From Coprococcus sp. (GTDB taxonomy: Bacteria > Bacillota > Clostridia > Lachnospirales > Lachnospiraceae), in contig JAEDGW010000038.1 in the NCBI GenBank assembly GCA_016297325.1, forward strand, positions 1 through 21,561: DNA of 21,561 nt, read 5' to 3'. A program made the position numbers and the translations under genes. Shown here piece after piece: positions 7,802-15,105 of this stretch (the first letter of the stretch is position 1; the number at the start of each line of letters is the position of its first letter). The notes under the pieces were generated by a model. That model was not told the origin of the DNA, made no database searches, and was given only the letters and a program-made list of their open reading frames with translations.

Positions 7802-9424
7802 TTGAAAAATAAGAAAACAGTTGTTATGGGGATCGTCATAGGCGTGCTGGTTGTCGTGATCGCTGTGATGGGGTATTTTATGATAAGCGGTTCAAAGAAG
7901 AATGGTGATGATGGATCTGATGCCGGGAAAATATCTGAGGATGCATCGGCGGCAGATACTACGGTTTCCGAAGGCGTTACGGAGGCTGAAAAAACTGATA
8001 CGCCTGCGAATGAAGGAACCGGAAGTGAAAAAACAGAACAGAAGGAAGAAGAAAGGGAGTTTTACGTGGAGATCGGACATGACAGTACATGGGAGGCTGG
8101 TGGAAAGACCTGCGCAACTGAGAATATAAATATATATAATGATACATCTGCCAGTGCTTCAGGCTGGAAACTGGAGGTTGAATACAAAGGAAAGCCGACT
8201 GTAGACCAGATATGGAATGGTGAGCAGAAGACAACAGGAAATACCGTACTCATAACTCCGGCTTCGTACAATGAGGAGATACCTGCAAATGGAAGTATAA
8301 ATGTGGGTTACAATATTTCATCGGATGATCTCACTGTTGAAAAATACATACTCTATGTAAACGGCAATGAATACACTGGAGATCCGGCAGTTGGAAGTTC
8401 AAAGAAAGAACAGTCAGCGGACAGCCAGAAGGCAGACACGGAATCTACAACTGAGGCGGATAATACAGAATTTAAAGCGGCAAAACCTGTTGTGACAGAG
8501 ACGGGAACGCCATATGACAATCATGGTAAACTTTCTGTGAATGGTACAGATATAGTGGACAAGGATGGAAATAAGTATCAGCTCAAGGGCGTCAGCACCC
8601 ATGGCATAACATGGTTTCCGGAATATGTGAATAAGGATGCATTTGCATCTGTGCGCGATGACTGGGGTGCGAACCTTATCAGGCTTGCCATGTACACAGA
8701 TACCGGGGATTCAAATGGATACTGCAGTGGCGGCGATAAGGACAGCATCAGATCCATATTGGACAGCGGAGTTTCTGCAGCCACAGAACTTGGAATGTAT
8801 GTTATCATAGACTGGCATATATTAAGCGATGGTGATCCGAACAGCCATATAGATGATGCAGAGCAGTTTTTTGCCGATGTGTCAGCTAAGTATGCGGACT
8901 ATGGCAATGTGATATACGAGATCTGCAATGAGCCAAATGGTGGTACTACGTGGGACAGCGTTAAAAAGTATGCAGAGCAGATCATACCTGTTATCAGGAA
9001 GAATGCAGAAGATGCCATCATCATTGTCGGTACACCTAACTGGAGCCAGGACGTGGATATAGCCGCAGATGCGCCGGTTGAAGGATATGATAATATCATG
9101 TATGCTGTACATTTCTACGCTGCAACTCATAAGGATGACATACGTGGTAAGGTGGAGACTGCACTCCAAAAGGGATTGCCGGTATTCGTGAGTGAATTTA
9201 GCCTGTGTGATGCATCTGGAAATGGCGGCATAGACTATGATTCATCTGATGCATGGTTCAAGCTTATAAATGATAATAATCTCAGCTATGCTTCATGGAG
9301 TCTGTGCAACAAGAATGAGACGTCGGCTCTTCTTAAGCCTGATTCCACAGACACGGGATCTATCAGCGAGTCAGATCTCTCTGACACAGGTATATATATA
9401 AGAAATAAAATCCTCGGAAACTGA
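7802..9424 (+). CDS. Membrane-anchored GH5 endo-beta-glucanase (cellulase) with CBM2-like module
   Basis: This is a probable cell-surface endoglucanase of 540 residues that cleaves beta-1,4-glucan outside the cell. The parts in order are: a basic start and an uncleaved-looking membrane anchor (about 7-30); an acidic, Thr/Ser-rich linker (31-85); a CBM2-like cellulose-binding domain (about 86-192) with SGWKLEVEY, DQIWNGEQ and ANGSINVGYNIS; a second linker; and a GH5 catalytic domain (about 242-540). The catalytic acid is Glu377 in YEICNEPNGG and the nucleophile is Glu465 in PVFVSEFS. HGITWFPEYVN, GANLIRLAMY and VIIDWHI are also GH5 (probably GH5_2) hallmarks. The start is TTG at 7802 with AAGGGGGA (7787-7794) correctly spaced. 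It lies 13 bases after the DUF4129-like gene with no promoter between, so expression from the upstream operon is likely. Confidence 0.9.
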   Translation: MKNKKTVVMGIVIGVLVVVIAVMGYFMISGSKKNGDDGSDAGKISEDASAADTTVSEGVTEAEKTDTPANEGTGSEKTEQKEEEREFYVEIGHDSTWEAGGKTCATENINIYNDTSASASGWKLEVEYKGKPTVDQIWNGEQKTTGNTVLITPASYNEEIPANGSINVGYNISSDDLTVEKYILYVNGNEYTGDPAVGSSKKEQSADSQKADTESTTEADNTEFKAAKPVVTETGTPYDNHGKLSVNGTDIVDKDGNKYQLKGVSTHGITWFPEYVNKDAFASVRDDWGANLIRLAMYTDTGDSNGYCSGGDKDSIRSILDSGVSAATELGMYVIIDWHILSDGDPNSHIDDAEQFFADVSAKYADYGNVIYEICNEPNGGTTWDSVKKYAEQIIPVIRKNAEDAIIIVGTPNWSQDVDIAADAPVEGYDNIMYAVHFYAATHKDDIRGKVETALQKGLPVFVSEFSLCDASGNGGIDYDSSDAWFKLINDNNLSYASWSLCNKNETSALLKPDSTDTGSISESDLSDTGIYIRNKILGN

Positions 9425-9485
9425 CCACAGGTATGAAGACCAGACTATACGTGGCAGTTACAGGATTACAGGATAGGAGAATGAT

Positions 9486-10040
9486 ATGAGAGTTATAGCG
9501 GGAAGCGCAAGAAGTTTGAAGCTTGTGACGGTTGATTCGCTGGACACAAGACCGACCACTGACAGGATAAAGGAGACTTTGTTTAATATGCTGTCGCCAT
9601 ATATGAAAGGATGTAGTTTTATAGATTTTTTCAGCGGCAGTGGAGCTATAGGCATTGAGGCTCTCAGCAGAGGCGCTGAAAAAGCAGTATTTGTAGAAAA
9701 TGGCAGAAAGGCGCTGGATTGCATAAATAAAAATCTGGATTTTACACATTTGAGGGACAGAGCGCAGATCATTTCCTCTGATGCGGTCCTTGCGGTAAGT
9801 ACCCTTGAGCGTCAGGGCGAGAGCTATGATATCATATTTATGGATCCGCCATACGGCAGACTCCTGGAAAAGGCTGTGCTTGAAAGGCTTATGGGATCCG
9901 TCGTTGTTGGTGAGGACACGACCATAATCGTAGAATCTGACCTTGATACAGAATACGATTATCTTGACGGATCAGAGTTTGAAGTATATAAAGTGAAGAA
10001 GTACAAGACAAATAAACATACATTTATATGCAGGAGATAG
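9486..10040 (+). CDS. rsmD: 16S rRNA (guanine966-N2)-methyltransferase RsmD
   Basis: RsmD methylates G966 of 16S rRNA during 30S assembly, using S-adenosylmethionine. The 184-residue protein shows the family N-terminus MRVIAGSARSLKL and the RPTTDRIKETLFNML motif. It also has SAM-binding FIDFFSGSGAIGIEALSRGA and the catalytic DPPYG (Asp120-Tyr123). AGGATAGGAGAA at 9470-9481 precedes ATG 9486. The stop codon lies 4 bases before coaD, and the rsmD-coaD pair (ylbH-ylbI in B. subtilis) is widely conserved. The 61-base gap after the cellulase gene has no visible hairpin terminator or good promoter. Confidence 0.95.
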   Translation: MRVIAGSARSLKLVTVDSLDTRPTTDRIKETLFNMLSPYMKGCSFIDFFSGSGAIGIEALSRGAEKAVFVENGRKALDCINKNLDFTHLRDRAQIISSDAVLAVSTLERQGESYDIIFMDPPYGRLLEKAVLERLMGSVVVGEDTTIIVESDLDTEYDYLDGSEFEVYKVKKYKTNKHTFICRR

Positions 10041-10044
10041 AGTT

Positions 10045-10530
10045 ATGAGTAGAGCGATTTATCCCGGAAGTTTTGATCCGGTTACATTGGGACATCTTGA
10101 TATAATTAAAAGGTCGGCTGCCATGTTCGATGAACTGGTGGTTGGAGTTCTTATTAATACTGCAAAAACTCCATTGTTTTCTTTGGAAGAACGTGTTAAT
10201 ATGTTAAAGAATGTAGTTTCGGATATCCCGAATGTGAGTGTGGTCCAGTTTGACGGGCTTCTTGTGGATTATGCGAGACAGAACGATATAAAGGTTATTG
10301 TCAGAGGACTTCGCGCTGTCACTGATTTTGAATATGAACTTCAGATAGCGCAGAGCAACAGAAAGGTTGCACCTGACATAGATACGGTATTCCTTGCGAC
10401 GAATATACAGTATTCGTATCTCAGTTCAAGCGTTGTTAAGGAATATGCAAGTTTTGGAGTGGACGTTAAGGATTTTGTTCCTGAACAGATCTGTGATATA
10501 CTCCGGGAGAGATTTTCTATAAAAAGATAA
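10045..10530 (+). CDS. coaD: Phosphopantetheine adenylyltransferase CoaD
   Basis: CoaD transfers AMP from ATP to 4'-phosphopantetheine, the penultimate step of coenzyme A synthesis in the cytoplasm. The 161 residues match the family length. The nucleotidyltransferase motif GSFDPVTLGH gives the TxGH site (Thr14-His17). VIVRGLRAVTDFEYELQIAQ and YSYLSSSVVKEYASFG are the substrate and ATP loops. AGGAGAT before ATG 10045 overlaps the rsmD stop codon, consistent with coupled translation. It is followed 46 bases later by the coiled-coil protein gene. Confidence 0.97.
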   Translation: MSRAIYPGSFDPVTLGHLDIIKRSAAMFDELVVGVLINTAKTPLFSLEERVNMLKNVVSDIPNVSVVQFDGLLVDYARQNDIKVIVRGLRAVTDFEYELQIAQSNRKVAPDIDTVFLATNIQYSYLSSSVVKEYASFGVDVKDFVPEQICDILRERFSIKR

Positions 10531-10576
10531 CAGTTTTATTTGACCAATTGCGATAGATAATTAGGAGGAGAAGAAC

Positions 10577-11329
10577 ATGGCAAGAAAAGGTATTGAAGAG
10601 ATGATCAGTGAGATCGAGATATTTATAGACAATTGTAAGTATCAGCCATTGTCATCCAGCAAGATCATAGTACCGAAAGAGGATTTGGAGCAGATGGTTG
10701 GCGAGCTCAAGCTCAAGCTGCCGAATGAGATAGAGAGATGTAAGAAGATCATGAGAAACAAGGAGGCTATCCTTGCAGATGCCAGAGCCAGAGCTGATTC
10801 TATCATCACTGAGTCTGTTGCAGAGGCAAACAGACTTGTTGATCAGAGCCAGATCGTAGAGCTTGCGAATATCAGGGCAAACGAGATCACAGATATGGCC
10901 AGAAGCCAGGCAGAGCAGATCATAGCGGAGGCGAATGCTGATGCAAGAGAGGTCAGAGCCGGATCGATGTATTACTCAAAGGACAAACTCTCAGAGATCA
11001 GCCAGTATATCAATGCCACACTTCAGGCTGAGAGAGCCAATTATGAGAATCTTATAAAGTCACTTGAGGACAATGCTGCACGTGTAGCAGATAATATGGC
11101 AGAGCTTGATTCAAGCATAGCACAGATCAATGGTGTTCCTGAGACTCCTCAGCAGCCTGTTGATGATTCAGCATTTGACAGCCAGGATGATTACAATGTA
11201 TACGGCAAGACAGAGTATACATCTGATGATAAAGATGACTATGATGATGAGGATGAAGACGGCGATTACTATGATTATGATGATGAGGACGAAGACGAGG
11301 AAGATGACGACGAGTTCCTTGATGACTAA
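10577..11329 (+). CDS. Coiled-coil SepIVA/DivIVA-like protein with acidic C-terminal tail
   Basis: The 250-residue protein has no transmembrane segment. After a short N-terminal part, SSKIIVPKEDLEQMVGELKL (about 27-46) begins a long helical region (about 27-165) rich in Ala, Glu, Gln and Arg with heptad-like spacing, including ILADARARADSIITESVAEA. This layout resembles the actinobacterial SepIVA / 'cell division initiation protein' family, which from memory also lies beside coaD in Streptomyces. Similar clostridial proteins are often labelled 'ATPase' or 'H+-ATPase subunit H', but no Walker motif is present here. The last 34 residues contain about 26 Asp/Glu, with several Tyr. AGGAGGAG upstream of ATG 10577 is strong. 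A role in division, growth-site organisation or envelope assembly is inference only. Confidence 0.7.
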   Translation: MARKGIEEMISEIEIFIDNCKYQPLSSSKIIVPKEDLEQMVGELKLKLPNEIERCKKIMRNKEAILADARARADSIITESVAEANRLVDQSQIVELANIRANEITDMARSQAEQIIAEANADAREVRAGSMYYSKDKLSEISQYINATLQAERANYENLIKSLEDNAARVADNMAELDSSIAQINGVPETPQQPVDDSAFDSQDDYNVYGKTEYTSDDKDDYDDEDEDGDYYDYDDEDEDEEDDDEFLDD

Positions 11330-11359
11330 TCCGCCTTATCAGACAGACATGTCAGGAAG

Positions 11360-12280
11360 TTATGGCAGGTATGCATATGTTATGACATAACATATTATGC
11401 CGCAGCCGGATTTGCAAAGTATATATTTTATAAAAGACAGCCCAGATGATCTTATCGTATCGCGGCTTTGGAAGATTGCAGACAATCCTCCGAACGATGT
11501 GAGAGATATCATGAGGGCTGTCTTTATTTTTGAGGGCACGTCTATGGCTGATATCTCCTGTATGCCATTGCTGATCTCCAGAAATGATGTGGCTATCTGC
11601 GTGACAGTACCTGGGATATACCTGCACAGAACAGCTGATATGATTGAGAATATTGCCATGTAGATGCCTATGACAGTGATATTTGTGATGCATCTGACCA
11701 ACATGGACTGGTCATCCGGCTGCTGCACAGTGGCTGGTATTTTGCTTGATGCAGCTTGTATTTCGCTGGCTGTGGCGGCTGTCTCGGGTTGTAAGCACAG
11801 GTTGTGATCCCTGTGCATATAGCTAACACAATATAGTATGGCTGTGCATATGATCTGTGGCAGGTAGATGAGCGCGATCAGTATGTATAATGGGAGCGTG
11901 CCTTTGATGAATGTAGAGTGAACATATCCGATAAGAAACATAGGACTTACGTTGTTACAAAGTGGAAGCAGGAGCTGGGCATCTCTTTTAGAGAGAGTCT
12001 GTTTTTCGTAGAAGAAGGTGATGATCATTGTTCCTGTTGGAAAGCCGCAGAGCAATCCTATGGCAAGACTTATCATAAATGCCAGCTGCCTGGAAATACG
12101 CATTGATCTTATAAGGCTTATGATAATGCCTGTGAGCAGCATAAAAGGAAGGAGGATGGGAACTATGGAGTTATACCACAGGTAAATTCCGTCTGCACAT
12201 CCTTCTTTTATCAGAGCCGAATTTATACATGAAAATATTATTGCAGAGATTAGAATTGCTATACATAAATAATTCTTCAT
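11360..12280 (-). CDS. ylbJ: YlbJ-like integral membrane protein
   Basis: A 306-residue polytopic membrane protein resembling YlbJ, a membrane protein required for sporulation in B. subtilis and related to nucleoside-transporter-like (Gate) families. YlbJ-like traits are YLWYNSIVPILLPFMLLTGI, GLLCGFPTGTMIITFFYEKQ, and LLPLCNNVSPMFLIGYV. About seven hydrophobic segments are visible. I place the start at the ATG at 12278-12280 (protein MKNYLCIAILISAI), which puts the first helix at the N-terminus. An in-frame TTG at 12325 would add 15 residues without a ribosome-binding site, and the site before 12280 is also weak (TTGAGT). It lies 50 bases downstream of tmcAL. It converges on the SepIVA-like gene with only 30 bases between stops and no obvious terminator. 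Confidence 0.8.
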   Translation of the reverse strand: MKNYLCIAILISAIIFSCINSALIKEGCADGIYLWYNSIVPILLPFMLLTGIIISLIRSMRISRQLAFMISLAIGLLCGFPTGTMIITFFYEKQTLSKRDAQLLLPLCNNVSPMFLIGYVHSTFIKGTLPLYILIALIYLPQIICTAILYCVSYMHRDHNLCLQPETAATASEIQAASSKIPATVQQPDDQSMLVRCITNITVIGIYMAIFSIISAVLCRYIPGTVTQIATSFLEISNGIQEISAIDVPSKIKTALMISLTSFGGLSAIFQSRDTIRSSGLSFIKYILCKSGCGIICYVITYAYLP

Positions 12281-12330
12281 ACTCAAATGTATGATACGGA
12301 AACCACTTATATGAGTGATTTGCAAAATGG

Positions 12331-13596
12331 CTAGATGAGTATGACCGAACGCTTGTAGTAGCCTGGAATATTTGTTTTGTATGCCTGATAGATCATATTT
12401 CTGTATATATCGGAGGCCTTTATATCGTATCTGGACATTGACTGTGATGCTGGATCGTCAATGCGGTTTATCTCAGAATTTTTGGTGATCAGAGGTACTC
12501 CACAGTTCTTTTTCATTGTTCCGAGTATGCTGCTCGACTCTTTTTTCAGACCGAGAATATTGATGTAAGGTATCCAGCCGTTCTGCTTGAAATGTTTTAT
12601 GTCTGACACATGTAGCTGCGTGATCGTATGGAGCAGGCCTCTCTGGATGTGGGTCAGTGTGTAGTTGCGGCATTTGAGCATCTGAGCTGTCTCCGAAAAT
12701 GAGAGATTGATGTCAAGCTTACCAAGCCGGTTCATCAGATCACCGTCCATGTCGGATATGTCACCATCGGAAGGGCACAGAAGCCTTGCTGCACTCAATA
12801 GATTTGACATGGAGTCTTCAAATATAGGGAATATATTGTTGTATCTTTCTTTGAGCATAAGGTAGCATGGCTCAGGAACGTGTCTTTCAAGTGACTCTAT
12901 ATTGCCGTTTCTTAACAGTTCACGTATGGCTGAGGCTGAACATATATCACTTTCTGTTGAGAGACTGTCATATGCAGATGATATGCGCTTTATGAGTATA
13001 GGTTTCAGTCTTGAATCAGTTGCGGTCATGGCGGCAAGGTACTCTATTGCAAGTATATTGTTCGGGCTGGACATGACTGCGTTCAGACGGTCTTCGGTGT
13101 ATGCGGCAAAGCCTTCAGTGCGGCCTGCTGCAGCGTTTTTGGCGAGATATGATGAGATTGCCGAAGCTCTTGCCATGCCGTATGAAATTCCGGATGCAGA
13201 CAACCTGCGTATCTCATCGGAAACCTCTGAAGGTTCGTTCACGGTAATTTCTGCTATATCACTTAGAAGCTGAAGATCATCAGTTTCCGCACCGAATGCT
13301 ATATAATCAATACCTTTAAGGCGGTTCATCATGGTGACTGCGGCGTATGCGTAGTCCCTTGCACTGGATGTCGCATATACAAATGGAATCTCAAATACGA
13401 CATCGACACCGCATCTGAGTGCGATCTCAGCCCTTGTATATTTGTCGGCCAGAGCCGGCATCCCGCGCTGCAGGAAATCACCGCTCATAAAGCATACAAC
13501 ATGATCAGCACCCGTTATGGCCTTTGCCTGTTCTATCTGATATTCGTGTCCTTTGTGAAATGGATTATATTCGCAAACTATTCCTATGGTGCTCAT
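12331..13596 (-). CDS. tmcAL: tRNA(Met) cytidine acetate ligase TmcAL (YlbM)
   Basis: TmcAL activates acetate with ATP and acetylates the wobble cytidine (C34) of elongator tRNA(Met). The 421-residue protein opens with GIVCEYNPFHKGHEYQI, the HxGH nucleotidyltransferase motif at His14-His17. It continues with CFMSGDFLQRGMPALADKYTRAE, VFEIPFVYATSSARDYA and IAFGAETDD, all diagnostic of the YlbM/TmcAL family (formerly 'nucleotidyltransferase, DUF795'). The ATG at 13594-13596 has AGGAGGAC just upstream. With ylbJ it forms a minus-strand pair; ylbJ, coaD, rsmD and ylbM are also neighbours in B. subtilis, so this is a rearranged version of a known cluster. I could not assign a convincing promoter. 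Confidence 0.93.
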   Translation of the reverse strand: MSTIGIVCEYNPFHKGHEYQIEQAKAITGADHVVCFMSGDFLQRGMPALADKYTRAEIALRCGVDVVFEIPFVYATSSARDYAYAAVTMMNRLKGIDYIAFGAETDDLQLLSDIAEITVNEPSEVSDEIRRLSASGISYGMARASAISSYLAKNAAAGRTEGFAAYTEDRLNAVMSSPNNILAIEYLAAMTATDSRLKPILIKRISSAYDSLSTESDICSASAIRELLRNGNIESLERHVPEPCYLMLKERYNNIFPIFEDSMSNLLSAARLLCPSDGDISDMDGDLMNRLGKLDINLSFSETAQMLKCRNYTLTHIQRGLLHTITQLHVSDIKHFKQNGWIPYINILGLKKESSSILGTMKKNCGVPLITKNSEINRIDDPASQSMSRYDIKASDIYRNMIYQAYKTNIPGYYKRSVILI

Positions 13597-13914
13597 AACC
13601 GTCCTCCTGATCTGTGATGTACATGTAAAACTGTCTTACAAGTGTGGCTGTATATCTGATATAGTGTCCGCATACAGACGAGATTTTATTCATAAAGTTT
13701 ATTGTATCTTAATAATAAAATGGTGTAAAGTGTGTTATAATATTACGCAGTTAAGCAAATCTTGATATGTAATCTGAATATGAAAGATCGAAATCTTCAG
13801 GCCTTATTTGGCAGTATCCCATGTTTTTTACAAGATGACAGGTATTATTTGTGGTGTAAAAAAGGTACACGGCAAATGGTAATATCATAATAACCTGGGC
13901 AATGCAAATAGTAG
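13597..13914. other. Intergenic region between tmcAL and the recA promoter
   Basis: No open reading frame of note, tRNA or strong hairpin is visible. It contains one extended -10-like element on the plus strand (TGT followed by TATAAT at 13736-13741) without a good -35. That could mark a second, upstream recA start or a short transcript. The rest is AT-rich. The tmcAL promoter must lie here, but I see no clear minus-strand -35/-10 pair. Confidence 0.5.
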
Positions 13915-13943
13915 TTGACAAAAACAGGAATTTTATATAGTAT
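13915..13943 (+). promoter_or_regulatory. recA promoter
   Basis: A perfect -35 TTGACA (13915-13920) is followed by a 17-bp spacer and TAGTAT (13938-13943); TATAGT at 13936-13941 with a 15-bp spacer is an alternative reading. The predicted transcript would start near 13950, immediately before the LexA box. Confidence 0.7.
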
Positions 13944-13954
13944 ATTAACAGAAT

Positions 13955-13968
13955 CGAACATATGTTTA
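13955..13968 (+). promoter_or_regulatory. LexA (SOS) operator of recA
   Basis: CGAACATATGTTTA matches the Gram-positive LexA/DinR box (CGAAC-N4-GTTCG type) with a perfect left half, 4-base spacing, and a right half that deviates only at its last two bases. It sits between the predicted transcription start and the recA ribosome-binding site AGGAGG (13968-13973), where bound LexA would block transcription. Confidence 0.82.
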
Positions 13969-13981
13969 GGAGGAACAGAAT

Positions 13982-15040
13982 ATGGCGAACAATTCAGCTG
14001 ACGTGAATAATGATGATAAGAAGAAGGCACTTGATGCTGCGATAGCACAGATAGAGAAACAGTATGGTAAAGGATCAGTCATGAAGCTTGGCGATTCCAA
14101 CGCCAACATGAATATTGATGTCATTCCAACCGGATCACTGAGTCTTGACATCGCACTTGGACTTGGCGGTGTTCCGAGGGGGAGAATTATAGAGGTGTTT
14201 GGACCTGAGTCAAGTGGTAAGACTACGGTGGCTCTTCATATAGTTGCAGAGATACAGAAGAGAGGCGGCATAGCGGGCTTCATCGATGCGGAGCATGCAC
14301 TTGATCCTACTTATGCCAAGAATATAGGTGTTGATATAGATAACCTGTACATATCACAGCCTGACTGCGGTGAGCAGGCACTTGAGATAACAGAGACTAT
14401 GGTGAGATCGGGTGCGGTTGATGTCGTGATCGTCGACTCTGTTGCAGCGCTTGTTCCTAAGGCAGAGATAGACGGAGAGATGGGCGATTCACATATGGGA
14501 CTTCATGCAAGACTTATGTCCCAGGCTCTTAGAAAGCTTACAGCAGTTGTCAGCAAGACGAACTGTGTTGTTATATTTATCAATCAGCTCCGTGAGAAGG
14601 TTGGAGTTGTATTTGGCAATCCAGAGGTTACTACAGGTGGACGTGCCCTCAAGTTCTATGCATCTGTAAGACTCGATGTCAGACGTATAGACACACTCAG
14701 ACAGGGTGGAGAGATCGTAGGTAACAGAACAAGAGTCAAGATCGTGAAGAATAAGGTAGCACCTCCTTTCAAGGAGGCTGAGTTTGACATAGTATTTGGC
14801 AAGGGAATATCAAAGGTCGGTGATATCCTTGATCTTGCTGTGGCAAACAATATTGTCGATAAGTCAGGTGCATGGTATGCATACAACGGAGACAAGATCG
14901 GACAGGGCAGGGAGAATGCCAAGATGTATCTTGAGAACAACGAGGCTGTCTGCTCAGAGATAGAGCACAAGGTCAGAGAGGTTCTCGGCGTTGCTGGTGA
15001 CTCGGTAGACAGCAGTGCATCATCGGATGACGAAGAGTAA
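13982..15040 (+). CDS. recA: Recombinase RecA
   Basis: RecA forms filaments on single-stranded DNA, catalyses strand exchange and triggers LexA self-cleavage in the SOS response. The 352-residue protein shows Walker A GPESSGKT (residues 74-81, Lys80), VIVDSVAALVPKAEI (Walker B region), MSQALRKLTAVVSKTNC (loop L1 side) and the INQLREKVGVVFGNPEVTTGG segment covering L2. The C-terminus is short and acidic (SSASSDDEE), as is usual for regulation of filament assembly. AGGAGG at 13968-13973 serves the ATG at 13982. A LexA box overlaps this leader, so SOS induction is expected. recX follows 65 bases downstream. Confidence 0.98.
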   Translation: MANNSADVNNDDKKKALDAAIAQIEKQYGKGSVMKLGDSNANMNIDVIPTGSLSLDIALGLGGVPRGRIIEVFGPESSGKTTVALHIVAEIQKRGGIAGFIDAEHALDPTYAKNIGVDIDNLYISQPDCGEQALEITETMVRSGAVDVVIVDSVAALVPKAEIDGEMGDSHMGLHARLMSQALRKLTAVVSKTNCVVIFINQLREKVGVVFGNPEVTTGGRALKFYASVRLDVRRIDTLRQGGEIVGNRTRVKIVKNKVAPPFKEAEFDIVFGKGISKVGDILDLAVANNIVDKSGAWYAYNGDKIGQGRENAKMYLENNEAVCSEIEHKVREVLGVAGDSVDSSASSDDEE

Positions 15041-15105
15041 TTGATATACAGACGGATGCCTGTGATAGCGAATGATTGGCAGGAGTCTGAAGAACGGAGA
15101 CGGAT

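Noticed and set aside
4462..9424. The four-gene block as a recent mobile element
   Set aside because: I saw no flanking direct or inverted repeats, integrase or transposase, and base and codon use look like the rest of the window.
10540..10562. A TTGACC and GATAAT pair before the SepIVA-like gene as a promoter
   Set aside because: The spacing is only 10 bases, too short for sigma-A recognition, and no other -10 fits before the ribosome-binding site.
11130..11390. A Met- and Thr-rich open frame overlapping the end of the SepIVA-like gene
   Set aside because: It is the +1 reading of the GAT/GAA-rich acidic tail; the repetitive Met and Thr content follows from that codon pattern and there is no ribosome-binding site.
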